A stretch of DNA of 64,000 nt from an uncultured Lysobacteraceae bacterium (GTDB taxonomy: Bacteria > Pseudomonadota > Gammaproteobacteria > Xanthomonadales > Xanthomonadaceae). How positions within the stretch are numbered: the first letter of the stretch is position 1; each line of letters begins with the position of its first letter. The notes under the pieces were generated by a model that saw nothing but the letters and a program-made list of their open reading frames with translations, did not search any database and was not told where the DNA came from. Positions 36,453 to 45,308 of this stretch are shown here, piece by piece. Location of the stretch: NCBI GenBank assembly GCA_936911875.1, contig CAKZGB010000008.1:62001-126000 (forward strand), read 5' to 3'. Position numbers and translations under genes: made by a program.

Positions 36453-37415
36453 TTACGGACGACGTGCCAGTTCGGCGTCGTACGATTCCTTGGGCATCAG
36501 ATCCTCTTGCGTCACGCGCAGGAAGCTCATCGTCAGCAGCGGACAGGCGATGAAGATCGACGACAGCGTGCCGATGATAATACCGATCATCTGTGCTTCG
36601 GCCATGCCGCGCATGGACTGGCCACCGTACATGTACAGCGCAAAACACGACAGGAACGCCACGAACGAGGTGATCACTGTACGTGACAGGGTCTGATTGA
36701 TGGACGTATTGAGCACGCGTTCCGGGTCCGCACGCATGGTGCGGAAGTTTTCGCGCACGCGGTCGAACACCACGATCGTATCGTTGATCGAGAAGCCCAT
36801 CACCGACAGCACACCGGCCAGCACGGTCAGATCGAATTCGTGCTGCGTCCAGGCAAACCAGCCCAGACAGATCAGCACGTCGTGCAACGTGGTGAGCACG
36901 GCCGCGATTGCGAACTTCTTCTCAAAGCGGAACGAAATATAGATCAGGAAGCCGACCACCACAAAGACCAGTGCCCACACGCCGTTTTGAGCCAAGTCCT
37001 TACCGACCTGCGGGCCGACGAACTCACTACTCAGAATGCGTGCCGGATTCTCGGCCGTGTTCAGCGTCTTAAGCACACGGTCTGCAGTGTGTTGCGTCGC
37101 TGCACTTGTTCCTTGATTCTCGCTCGCAGTCTGCATGCGAACCAGAATCTCCTTGCCGTTACCGAAGGTCTGAACTTGCGCACCTTCCATGCCGGCGGCT
37201 TCGAGCTTGACACGCGCTTGTTCGACGTCAACCGGCCGGTCGAACACCAGCTCCGTTGCAGTACCACCGGTAAAGTCCAGAGCAAAGTTAAAGCCCTTGA
37301 CTGCGATACCCACGATGGCCGCCACGGCCAGCAATGCAGCCAGCGTAATGCTGACCCAGCGCAGGCGCATGAAGTTAATGTTGGACCCGTAGGGGAATAC
37401 GTTAAACGGTTTCAT
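36453..37415 (-). CDS. secF: Protein translocase subunit SecF
   Basis: Inner-membrane partner of SecD that uses the proton motive force to help complete Sec-dependent export. It has the SecF N-terminal helix, a periplasmic domain with FALDFTGGTATELVFDRPVD, and the five-helix RND-type membrane core including VLSVMGFSINDTIVVFDRVRE, the family signature, and a cytoplasmic tail. Length is 320 residues. It lies 18 bp downstream of secD. Confidence 0.97.
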   Translation of the reverse strand: MKPFNVFPYGSNINFMRLRWVSITLAALLAVAAIVGIAVKGFNFALDFTGGTATELVFDRPVDVEQARVKLEAAGMEGAQVQTFGNGKEILVRMQTASENQGTSAATQHTADRVLKTLNTAENPARILSSEFVGPQVGKDLAQNGVWALVFVVVGFLIYISFRFEKKFAIAAVLTTLHDVLICLGWFAWTQHEFDLTVLAGVLSVMGFSINDTIVVFDRVRENFRTMRADPERVLNTSINQTLSRTVITSFVAFLSCFALYMYGGQSMRGMAEAQMIGIIIGTLSSIFIACPLLTMSFLRVTQEDLMPKESYDAELARRP

Positions 37416-37433
37416 ATGCTTCTACTCCGGCCG

Positions 37434-39299
37434 TCAGATGGCGACCGATTTGATCTTGCGCTTGCCGCCGTAAATCAGCGTGGCCAAGCCGCGCGATACG
37501 GTCACAGCGGTAAACATGGAGGTCAGGATGCCGACGATCATCGAAACCGCGAAGCCCTTAACCGGTCCGGTTCCGAAGGCGAACAGTGCGACACCGGCCA
37601 GAATTGCGGTCAAGTTGGCATCGGCAATCGTGCCCGAAGCGCGTTCGTAACCTTCAGCAATCGCTTTCTTCGGTGGCAGACCATCGCGAAGTTCCTCTCG
37701 GATCCGTTCATTGATCAGCACGTTGGCGTCCACCGACATGCCGACCGTCAGCGCGATACCCGCCAGACCCGGCAACGTCAGAGTGGCACCGAACAGCCCC
37801 ATCACTGCAATCAGCAGCAGCAGATTCAGCAGCAGCGACAGACAGGTGATGATGCCGAACATGCGGTAGTAGAACAGGAAGAAGATCAGCGCAAAGGCAA
37901 ACGAGTACACAATCGCCTTCAGTCCGTTTTCCACGTTTTGCTTGCCGAGCGAAGGACCGACGACGCGTTCCTCGACGAAGTCCATCGGCGCCGCCAGCGA
38001 ACCCGAACGCAGCAGCAGCGCCAGATCCTGGGCTTCCTGCATCGAACCCAAACCCGACGTGATGAAGTCCTTGCCGAACACGCCGTTGACGGTGGCGTTG
38101 GAAATCACTTGCTCACTGACGCGCGTGGAGTGCACTTCCTTGCCGTCCACCATCGTCACTTCAGGGATGCGTTCGACGTAGACGACGGCCATGTTCTTGC
38201 CGACGTTCTGACTGGTGAAGTCAAACATGCGCTGACCGGCCGCGTCATTGAGCTTGACATTGACCGAAGGCGTACCCGATTGCGGATCGGTCGATGCCGA
38301 GGCGCCGACCATCTGGTCACCGGTAGCAATGACGCGCTTGTTGAGCAGCAACGGAATCTGCGGTTGGCCCGGAGCCTGTTGCTTGTAATAGAACACGCGC
38401 GCATTGGGCGGCACGATGCCCGATTGCTCAGCAGCGACGGCATCGCCATCGACCGTGGCACGCCATTCAAGCGTCGCGGTTGCACCCAGAATGCGCTTAG
38501 CCTGTGCCGTATCCTGCACACCGGCCAGCTGGACCACAATGCGGTCCTTGCCTTGACGTTGGATGATCGGCTCGGCAACACCCAGCGCATTGATCCGGTT
38601 ACGCAAGGTACCGACGTTCTGTTCGACTGCTTCCGTAGCAAAGCGTTCGAGGGCGGCTGTCGACAGGCTCATGGTGATGGTGTCGGCAGACGAATTGACC
38701 TGCATATCCGGCTGCGACAGGCTCAATTGGGTGACTGCTTTATCGAGATCCGTTGCATTGGCCAGCTTGATCACCACCGAGTTGCCCGCGCCGCGATCGA
38801 CACCGGTCACGGCGATCTTGCGATCGGCCATCAGAGTGCGGACCTCTTCGGACAGGGCTTCCATCCGCTTATCCAGAGCTGCCTTCTGATCCACCTGCAT
38901 GGTGAAGTGCACACCACCCTGCAAGTCCAGGCCCAGCTGCATCGGACGCGCGCCGAGCTTGCTCAGCCAGTCCGGCACGTTGGAAACCAAGTTCAGTGCA
39001 ACGACGTAGTCCGAACCCAGCCTGGAACGCAGCAGATCGGCCGCGCGCGACTGGTCGTCGGGATTGCTCAGGCGCACCAGCAGAGACTTGGGATCAATCT
39101 CGACAGCCTTGGGCTTAATGCCGGCTGCCGTCACATCGGCTTGAACCCGTTGCTGCAGCTGTGCATTGATCGGAGCGCCGCGTGCGGAGCTGATCTGCAC
39201 GGAGCTGTCTTGCGGATAGATATTGGGAAGCGCATAGAACAGGCCAAACAAAGTGACCAGAAGAATCAGCGCGTATTTCCAGCGGGGAAACGTCAACAT
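37434..39299 (-). CDS. secD: Protein translocase subunit SecD
   Basis: Large SecDF subunit of 621 residues. N-terminal membrane helix, a long periplasmic P1 domain (GLDLQGGVHFTMQVD near residue 122), the SSD-like P4/head region, and a C-terminal RND membrane half with TLPGLAGIALTVGMSVDANVLINERIREE and the GPVKGFAVSM segment. Located after yajC, with yajC-secD-secF in conserved order. Confidence 0.97.
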   Translation of the reverse strand: MLTFPRWKYALILLVTLFGLFYALPNIYPQDSSVQISSARGAPINAQLQQRVQADVTAAGIKPKAVEIDPKSLLVRLSNPDDQSRAADLLRSRLGSDYVVALNLVSNVPDWLSKLGARPMQLGLDLQGGVHFTMQVDQKAALDKRMEALSEEVRTLMADRKIAVTGVDRGAGNSVVIKLANATDLDKAVTQLSLSQPDMQVNSSADTITMSLSTAALERFATEAVEQNVGTLRNRINALGVAEPIIQRQGKDRIVVQLAGVQDTAQAKRILGATATLEWRATVDGDAVAAEQSGIVPPNARVFYYKQQAPGQPQIPLLLNKRVIATGDQMVGASASTDPQSGTPSVNVKLNDAAGQRMFDFTSQNVGKNMAVVYVERIPEVTMVDGKEVHSTRVSEQVISNATVNGVFGKDFITSGLGSMQEAQDLALLLRSGSLAAPMDFVEERVVGPSLGKQNVENGLKAIVYSFAFALIFFLFYYRMFGIITCLSLLLNLLLLIAVMGLFGATLTLPGLAGIALTVGMSVDANVLINERIREELRDGLPPKKAIAEGYERASGTIADANLTAILAGVALFAFGTGPVKGFAVSMIVGILTSMFTAVTVSRGLATLIYGGKRKIKSVAI

Positions 39300-39356
39300 G
39301 AGGAGTACTCGGCAGAACGAAGGCGGACCGTTGCCGATCCGCCTTGGGAACGCAGA

Positions 39357-39701
39357 TTAAGCGGCCTTGGCCAGGGTGCCCTTCGGCAGGACCATGGACA
39401 GCGCGCCTTTCTGCACGCGGATGACCGTGTTATCGGCAATCTCAACGCTTACGAACTGTTCGCCGATGGCGACAACGCGACCGGCAATGCCGCCGTTGGT
39501 CAGGACTTCATCGCCCTTGGCCAATGCATCGAGCATGGCCTTATGTTCTTTCTGCTTCTTCATTTGCGGACGGATCGTCAGGAAGTACATGACGATGAAC
39601 AGCAAAGGAAACATCAGCAGCATGGAGGTCAGGCCGCCCTGCGGTGCCGCACCGGCGGTCTGCGCATGCGCAGTGGAAATGAAGAAATCAGTCAGACTCA
39701 T
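39357..39701 (-). CDS. yajC: Preprotein translocase subunit YajC
   Basis: Small single-pass membrane protein associated with SecDF. The membrane helix is at about residues 24-44, followed by the conserved RPQMKKQKEHKAMLDALAKGDEVLTNGGIAGRV segment. Length is 114 residues. Located 79 bp after tgt and 57 bp before secD, the standard tgt-yajC-secD order. Confidence 0.96.
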   Translation of the reverse strand: MSLTDFFISTAHAQTAGAAPQGGLTSMLLMFPLLFIVMYFLTIRPQMKKQKEHKAMLDALAKGDEVLTNGGIAGRVVAIGEQFVSVEIADNTVIRVQKGALSMVLPKGTLAKAA

Positions 39702-39780
39702 GAATTGGGCTCTCTGCTGGGCATTAAATGACGGGGGAATCCGCCATTATAGCCTTGATTGGGGGCCCAACCCGGCCGTT

Positions 39781-40923
39781 TCAAGCCGCCGGCGGCACAC
39801 TCTGACCGCGGCGCTCGTAGAAGCGCTGACGGAAATCGGCCAGTTCACCGCGCTCAATCGCCGCCCGCATATCGGCCATCAGTCGCTGGTAATGACGCAG
39901 GTTATGCAGGGTTCCGAGCATCGGGCCCAGCATTTCATTGCAGCGGTCCAGATGGCGCAGATACGAGCGCGAAAAACCGTTAGCGCAGGAATAGCAGTCG
40001 CAGCCTTCCTCAATGGGTCGCAGATCGTGTTCGTACCGGGCGTTGCGGACGCGGATCACGCCTTCGGCGGTGAAGAAATGACCATTGCGGGCATTGCGGG
40101 TCGGCATGACGCAATCGAACATGTCAACGCCGCGCCAAACGGCCTCGACCAGATCCTCGGGACGACCGACGCCCATCAGATAACGGGGCGCATCGTCGGG
40201 CAATTGCGGCACGATGAAATCCAGCACGCGATTGCGCTCTTCCTCAGGTTCGCCGACGGCCAATCCGCCTATCGCATAGCCATCGAATCCGATTTGACAC
40301 AGAGCACGTGCCGACTCGGTGCGCAGGTCGTCGTACATGGAACCTTGGACAATGCCGAACAGCGCGGCATCGTTCTCCTCGTGTGCGCGCTTTGAGCGCT
40401 CGGCCCAACGCAATGACAGCTCCATGCTCTTGCGCGCTGCCGCGTGAGCGATCGGTTCGCCGTTCACCAGATACGGAGTGCACTCGTCAAAAATCATAAC
40501 GATGTCCGAGTCCAGCACCTTTTGTATGTGCATGCTTTCTTCGGGGCCGATAAAGATCCGACGTCCGTCAGTCGGAGCGGAAAATGCAACGCCCTGCTCC
40601 GTGATCTTGCGCTTGTGTGCCAGCGAAAACACCTGGAATCCACCGGAATCCGTAAGGATCGGACCGCTCCACTTACCGAAGCCGTGCAAGCCGCCGTGTT
40701 CGGCAATCACATCGAGACCGGGGCGCAAATACAGGTGGAATGTGTTGCCGAGAATGATCTCGGCACCCAGCTCGCGGATCTGATGCGGCAAGACGCCTTT
40801 AACGGTTCCGTAAGTGCCGACCGGCATGAAGGCCGGTGTTTCCACGGTACCGCGCGGAAAAGTCAGTCGACCGCGGCGTGCACGTCCGTCGGTTTTTGAA
40901 ACGGTAAACGACATACGGCTCAT
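39781..40923 (-). CDS. tgt: Queuine tRNA-ribosyltransferase
   Basis: Exchanges G34 of GUN-anticodon tRNAs for preQ1 in queuosine synthesis. The catalytic-site segment DSGGFQVFSLA is near residue 91, GGLAVGE is the loop used for base recognition, and the zinc site is visible as CDCYSC with a following His in RSYLRHLDRC. Length is 380 residues. It overlaps queA by 4 bp, so the two queuosine enzymes are coupled. Confidence 0.97.
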   Translation of the reverse strand: MSRMSFTVSKTDGRARRGRLTFPRGTVETPAFMPVGTYGTVKGVLPHQIRELGAEIILGNTFHLYLRPGLDVIAEHGGLHGFGKWSGPILTDSGGFQVFSLAHKRKITEQGVAFSAPTDGRRIFIGPEESMHIQKVLDSDIVMIFDECTPYLVNGEPIAHAAARKSMELSLRWAERSKRAHEENDAALFGIVQGSMYDDLRTESARALCQIGFDGYAIGGLAVGEPEEERNRVLDFIVPQLPDDAPRYLMGVGRPEDLVEAVWRGVDMFDCVMPTRNARNGHFFTAEGVIRVRNARYEHDLRPIEEGCDCYSCANGFSRSYLRHLDRCNEMLGPMLGTLHNLRHYQRLMADMRAAIERGELADFRQRFYERRGQSVPPAA

Positions 40924-41993
40924 GCAGAGAGCTCCTCAGATGGCGCGGCAGACATGGCCGGAAACAGCAACATGGCATCACCGTAAGAAAAGAAACGGTA
41001 ACGCTGTGCGATGGCGTGACGGTAGGCTTCCATGACGCGGTCGAAACCGGCGAACGCGGAGATCATCATCAGCAACGTACTCTCCGGCAGATGGAAATTG
41101 GTGATCATGGCATCGACCGCAGTGATGCGATATCCGGGCACGATGAACAACTGCGATTCGCCCTGAAACGCGTGGACGGCGGCGTTGCCTTCAGCATCAC
41201 GACGCGTGGCCGATTCCAGTGCGCGAACCACTGTGGTGCCCACCGCGGCGATCCGTCCGCCGGCTGCACGAACTGCGCGAATACGCTCAGCAAGCTCAGC
41301 GCTGACCTCGACGCGCTCACGATGCATCACGTGCTCACTCAAGTCTTCGACACGAACCGGCTGAAACGTACCGGCACCTACATGCAAAGTGACATAACCG
41401 AACTCGATACCTTGCGACTGCAAAGTCCCCAACAGCCCTTCGTCAAAATGCAGGCCGGCGGTGGGTGCAGCCACAGCACCGATGTGGCGGGCATAGACGG
41501 TCTGATACCGTTCCGCGTCATCGGCTTGCGGATCGCGTTCAATATACGGCGGCAGCGGCAACTGACCGACCGCTTGCAGATAAGCGGTCAAATCCGTATC
41601 GATTTCAAATTGCAGAGTGAAAAACCCCTCATCGCGCGCCGTCACCGTGGCTTGGCCACCGGCATCCAGTTCGATGAGTCCGCCAACCTTTGGAGTCTTG
41701 CTGGCACCGATCTGCGCTAAAGCGGTGCGTTCATCCAGCACCCGCTCGACGAGAATCTCGACATGGCCACCGGTGGGCTTGCGGCCGAACAGGCGTGCGG
41801 GAATGACCCGCGTATCGTTAAAGATCAGCAGGTCGCCGGGACGCAGCCACGCGGGCAGATCGCTGAACTGCGCATCGTGCAGGACCTGGGGCACAGGCGG
41901 GACGACCAGCAGCCGCGATGCGGAACGGTTCGATAGCGGAGCCTGCGCGATCAGTTCAGGCGGCAGGTCGTAGTGGAAATCGGATTTTTTCAC
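40920..41993 (-). CDS. queA: S-adenosylmethionine:tRNA ribosyltransferase-isomerase
   Basis: Transfers and isomerises the ribosyl part of SAM onto preQ1-tRNA to give epoxyqueuosine. The N-terminus KKSDFHYDLPPELIAQAP and the segments FNDTRVIPARLFGRK, APTAGLHFDEGLL and TNFHLPESTLLMMISAFAG are family signatures. The start is a GTG at 41993, 357 residues; the longer frame to 42116 is not conserved. No Shine-Dalgarno is seen, but a TAAAAT box on the same strand (42002-42007) ends 8 nt before the GTG. First gene of the queA-tgt-yajC-secDF set. Confidence 0.95.
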   Translation of the reverse strand: MKKSDFHYDLPPELIAQAPLSNRSASRLLVVPPVPQVLHDAQFSDLPAWLRPGDLLIFNDTRVIPARLFGRKPTGGHVEILVERVLDERTALAQIGASKTPKVGGLIELDAGGQATVTARDEGFFTLQFEIDTDLTAYLQAVGQLPLPPYIERDPQADDAERYQTVYARHIGAVAAPTAGLHFDEGLLGTLQSQGIEFGYVTLHVGAGTFQPVRVEDLSEHVMHRERVEVSAELAERIRAVRAAGGRIAAVGTTVVRALESATRRDAEGNAAVHAFQGESQLFIVPGYRITAVDAMITNFHLPESTLLMMISAFAGFDRVMEAYRHAIAQRYRFFSYGDAMLLFPAMSAAPSEELSA

Positions 41994-42024
41994 GGCCGCC
42001 CATTTTACTGCACCGTCATGGGGG

Positions 42025-42053
42025 TTACGGCATTCGGGACGCTTTGCTAAACT
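42025..42053 (+). promoter_or_regulatory. Candidate sigma-70 promoter of the aminotransferase gene
   Basis: TTACGG (42025-42030) and TAAACT (42048-42053) are separated by 17 bp and precede the ATG at 42094 by about 40 bases. The -35 match is weak. The element lies in the divergent queA/aminotransferase intergenic region. Confidence 0.35.
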
Positions 42054-42093
42054 CGTCGGATTCCCTGAATGCAAACGATTGCAGGAGCGCTTC

Positions 42094-43605
42094 ATGTCCG
42101 TTCTCGATACCCTCAAGCCCCTTCGCGACTGCGGCGGTCAGCGTCTAACCACCGGCTTGGACGATGCCACGATCGAACAGTTTGCGCTCACGGACCCCAA
42201 TCTCGCCCTGGCCATTGAACGTGCCGGCGCTGCGTTTAAGGCTGCATCTGATGAATTCGCCGATCTGCTGCACCTCGATGAACGCGATCAGATTACGCAA
42301 TTGCAGGCCGATTTCGTCAATTTCTACGCAACGGATGCCGTCAATCCTTACGTGGCATTGGCTGCGGCCGGCCCGTGGATCGTAACCCTTAAGGGCGCCG
42401 TGGTGCATGACTCCGGCGGCTACGGCATGCTCGGTTTCGGCCACACTCCGCAAAACGTTCTGGATGCAATGGCCAAGCCGCAAGTCCTGGCCAATGTCAT
42501 GACCCCTTCGCTGTCGCAAAAGCGCTTCACCGACCGTCTGCGTGGTGCCATTGGCCGCAATCGCGGCGCTTGTCCGTATGCCCGCTTTATCTGCGTCAAT
42601 TCGGGCAGCGAGGCCGTTACCGTTGCAGCACGCCTGGCCGATGCCAACGCCAAAGTCATGACCGACCCCGATGGCCGCTACCCCGGCGCCAACATCAAGC
42701 GTGTCGTGGTTAAGGGCAGCTTCCACGGCCGCACCGATCGCCCTGCCCTGTATTCGGATTCTTCGCGCAAGGGATATATGGCGAATCTCGCCAGCTACCG
42801 CGGTGAGGATTCGGTAATCGCCATCGAACCGTATGACGTGCAAGCCCTGCAGCTAGCATTCGAATCGGCTCGCGCCAACAACTGGTTCATTGAGGCCATG
42901 TTCCTGGAACCTGTAATGGGCGAAGGCGATCCGGGCCGCAGCGTTCCCGTCGATTTTTATAGCGAAGCGCGTCGCCTGACCGCTGAGCACGGCTCGCTGC
43001 TGCTGGTAGACTCGATCCAGGCCGGCTTGCGTGCCCATGGTGTGCTGTCGATTATCGATTACCCCGGTTTCGAACAGTGTGACGCTCCGGATCTGGAAAC
43101 CTATTCGAAGGCGCTGAATGCCGGCCAGTTCCCGCTGTCGGTGTTGGCCATGACCGAGAGCGCCGCTGCTACTTATCGCTCCGGCCTGTACGGCAATACC
43201 ATGACCACCAACCCGCGCGCGCTCGATGTGGCCTGCGCCGTAATGGACATGGTGACGGACAACGTTCGCGAAAACATTGCGCTACGCGGTCGCCAATTCA
43301 TCGAACGGTTTGAAGCGCTGCGCACCGAACGTCCGGATCTGATCACCAAGGTGCAAGGTACCGGTCTGCTGTTCTCGGTCGAACTGCCCTCGCAATTCAA
43401 GTGCTACGGCGCCGACTCGACCGAAGAATGGCTGCGCATGCATGGTATCGGCGTGATCCATGGTGGCGTGAATTCGTTACGTTTTACGCCGACCTTTACG
43501 ATCACCGAGTCCGAGGTCGATATGATTGTGGGCATGGTGCGTCGTGCATTACTCGAGGGCCCCGGCGCTGTAGCGAGTGCAGACAGCGAGCGTCAAGTCG
43601 CCTAA
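42094..43605 (+). CDS. Class III PLP-dependent aminotransferase
   Basis: Pyridoxal-phosphate enzyme of the class III (omega/4-aminobutyrate-like) fold, 503 residues. Visible landmarks are VNSGSEAVTVAARLADA (cofactor phosphate), GSFHGRTDRP (ring-stacking region), the Asp in LLLVDSIQAGLRAHG, and the likely Schiff-base Lys in YSKALNAGQFPLS. The Asp motif deviates from the usual DEVQTGFGRTG, and the N-terminus (about 70 residues) is extended. The substrate cannot be told; a lysine- or ornithine-type donor is only a guess. The ATG at 42094 follows AGGAG; an ATG-less extension to 42079 was not chosen. Confidence 0.85.
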   Translation: MSVLDTLKPLRDCGGQRLTTGLDDATIEQFALTDPNLALAIERAGAAFKAASDEFADLLHLDERDQITQLQADFVNFYATDAVNPYVALAAAGPWIVTLKGAVVHDSGGYGMLGFGHTPQNVLDAMAKPQVLANVMTPSLSQKRFTDRLRGAIGRNRGACPYARFICVNSGSEAVTVAARLADANAKVMTDPDGRYPGANIKRVVVKGSFHGRTDRPALYSDSSRKGYMANLASYRGEDSVIAIEPYDVQALQLAFESARANNWFIEAMFLEPVMGEGDPGRSVPVDFYSEARRLTAEHGSLLLVDSIQAGLRAHGVLSIIDYPGFEQCDAPDLETYSKALNAGQFPLSVLAMTESAAATYRSGLYGNTMTTNPRALDVACAVMDMVTDNVRENIALRGRQFIERFEALRTERPDLITKVQGTGLLFSVELPSQFKCYGADSTEEWLRMHGIGVIHGGVNSLRFTPTFTITESEVDMIVGMVRRALLEGPGAVASADSERQVA

Positions 43606-43630
43606 GCAATCTGCCGTTTACGGACAGATC

Positions 43631-43660
43631 AGAAGCCCGCGTTAATCGCGGGCTTTTCTG
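43631..43660. terminator. Rho-independent terminator after the aminotransferase
   Basis: Stem AGCCCGCG/CGCGGGCT with a TTAAT loop followed by TTTCTGTT. It overlaps the 3' end of the convergent TMEM43-like gene, so its T tract is within that coding sequence. Confidence 0.8.
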
Positions 43661-44424
43661 TTGCGGGCGCGACGAATCAGAATGACACGAGCAGCAATCA
43701 GCAGTATCAGCAAGCTGAACGCCGCAAGCGTCCACATACGGCTCAGCAGATCACGCAGTGACCTGCGCTCCTGTGCATCCTGCAATTGCCGATTAAGCGA
43801 TCGCACCGTAGCTTCATCGAGCTGAACGGTTCCCGGCAGTTGCCACTTGCCATCTGCCAGCACCACCTGACGCTCCAGCGTCGGCACAAACAGTTCGCTC
43901 CAGGACAGACGTACATCACCAATTTGCGGATTCAGCGGATTGTCGCTGTCGGAAAGGCCATCGCCATCGGGTTGGAAACGTCGTGACCAGCGATATGGGA
44001 CACGCGAAAAACCGGGGCGAATGCGAATCCATTGACCCAACGCCATCAGCACGCCCGGGTCGACCCTTTGGCCATCGATATTGGCATCGGAGGCCAACCA
44101 GATCGAATTCTGCAGTTTCGGCATTGGCGGATTACGGTGCTGCGCATCAGCGCCATCAATGATGACGGGAGTATCGCGCCAGACTTTAACGTAACGATCG
44201 CCTTCGCGCTCCCATTGCAGCATCTCGACCTGGCGACGCAAACCGAGCTTACGCGACTCCACGCGTATTTCAGGATCGCGAAGCGTCTGTCGGCTCTGAA
44301 TAGTCTTGGGTTCGGCGTTGGTCAGGCGCTCGGCAGTGTCGGTTTCCTCTGCAATCGCATGCCCGACGGATGTTGTCACCAGAAACAGCAATGCCAGCCC
44401 TATTGCGGCAACGCGCCGTGGCAT
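43642..44424 (-). CDS. TMEM43-like (DUF1625) membrane-anchored protein
   Basis: A 260-residue protein with an N-terminal signal or membrane segment (residues 4-25) and a C-terminal membrane helix (about 231-251) followed by a basic tail. The middle resembles TMEM43/LUMA: VEMLQWERE near residue 67, a WRDTPV segment, HRNPPMP near 96-102, and IGDVRLSW near 168-175, in the order found in that family. The similarity is by eye and the function in bacteria is unknown. An alternative GTG start at 44430 would overlap the upstream stop (GTGA). It is the third gene of a coupled ggt-MBL-TMEM43-like set. Confidence 0.6.
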   Translation of the reverse strand: MPRRVAAIGLALLFLVTTSVGHAIAEETDTAERLTNAEPKTIQSRQTLRDPEIRVESRKLGLRRQVEMLQWEREGDRYVKVWRDTPVIIDGADAQHRNPPMPKLQNSIWLASDANIDGQRVDPGVLMALGQWIRIRPGFSRVPYRWSRRFQPDGDGLSDSDNPLNPQIGDVRLSWSELFVPTLERQVVLADGKWQLPGTVQLDEATVRSLNRQLQDAQERRSLRDLLSRMWTLAAFSLLILLIAARVILIRRARNRKARD

Positions 44425-44426
44425 GC

Positions 44427-45308
44427 TCACGCAAGCTCCAGCGCCTGCACTTGCGGCCAACGCTGAGTCAGACCGAATTTGCCCTTCTCATCGCGGCCGA
44501 CGCGACCCATCGCGGTTTGCGGATCGTGCGTAAAGAACAGACCGATGTCACGTGCCTGCATATCCTCGAGAAACGCACGCTTTTCATCGATCAGCAGTTC
44601 CGCATTGCGGTCATAGCCCATCGTGATCGGCACGTGTACCCACGGCTCGCCCGGAATCAGGTCGGCGCAAAACACCACACCGTTCAAGCCGGACTCTGCA
44701 TCCCCGCCACGGATCTCCGCCAGCAGCAGGCCGGGTGTATGGCCATCGGAATGATGAAAACGAACGCGTTGTCCTAACGTTTCCGAGTAGTCGCCCGTGA
44801 TTTTTTCCAGACGCCCTGTAGCCTCCAGTAATCCGGCCAGTTCCGGGATAAAACTCGCGCGATCACGCGGATGCGGATGCGTGGCACGCTCCCAATGATC
44901 GGCACCTACAACGTAGCTTGCATTCTCAAACACCAATTTCGGAGCCCGGCCTTGCTCATAGGCTTGCAGCAAACCGCCTGCATGGTCGAAATGCAGATGC
45001 GACAGGACCACGACATCGATATCGCCCGGCTCCACACCAATCCCCGCCAGCGAATCGAGCAGCACATGCCGATCCTCGACGACGCCATAGCGCTCGCGCA
45101 GGGCAGGATCAAAGAACGCGCCGATACCGGCTTCGAAAAGAACGTTACGACCGTCCAAGTCCTGCACCAGCAATGCTCGGCAGGCCAGATCGATACGGTT
45201 GGCATCATCAGGATGCGACCAGCGTGACCACAACGCTCGCGGGGCGTTGCCGAACATGGCACCGCCATCGAGCTTCTGAGAATTGCCTATTAGCGAGTAC
45301 AAGCGCAT
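44427..45308 (-). CDS. MBL fold metallo-hydrolase
   Basis: Metallo-beta-lactamase fold hydrolase of 293 residues. The metal motif HLHFDHAGG is at residues 104-112, with later ligands in HHSDGHTPG and FCADLIPG. The general form resembles quorum-quenching lactonases and related small-molecule hydrolases, but the substrate is unknown. The ATG at 45308 overlaps the ggt stop in a TAATG junction; an upstream extension inside ggt was rejected. The next gene starts 2 bp after its stop. Confidence 0.85.
   Translation of the reverse strand: MRLYSLIGNSQKLDGGAMFGNAPRALWSRWSHPDDANRIDLACRALLVQDLDGRNVLFEAGIGAFFDPALRERYGVVEDRHVLLDSLAGIGVEPGDIDVVVLSHLHFDHAGGLLQAYEQGRAPKLVFENASYVVGADHWERATHPHPRDRASFIPELAGLLEATGRLEKITGDYSETLGQRVRFHHSDGHTPGLLLAEIRGGDAESGLNGVVFCADLIPGEPWVHVPITMGYDRNAELLIDEKRAFLEDMQARDIGLFFTHDPQTAMGRVGRDEKGKFGLTQRWPQVQALELA

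Noticed and set aside
36840..39731. A 963-codon plus-strand open frame opposite secF-secD-yajC
   Set aside because: It is antisense to three well-conserved genes, has abnormal composition (many His, Gln and Arg) and no recognisable domain; such frames arise by chance in GC-rich coding DNA.
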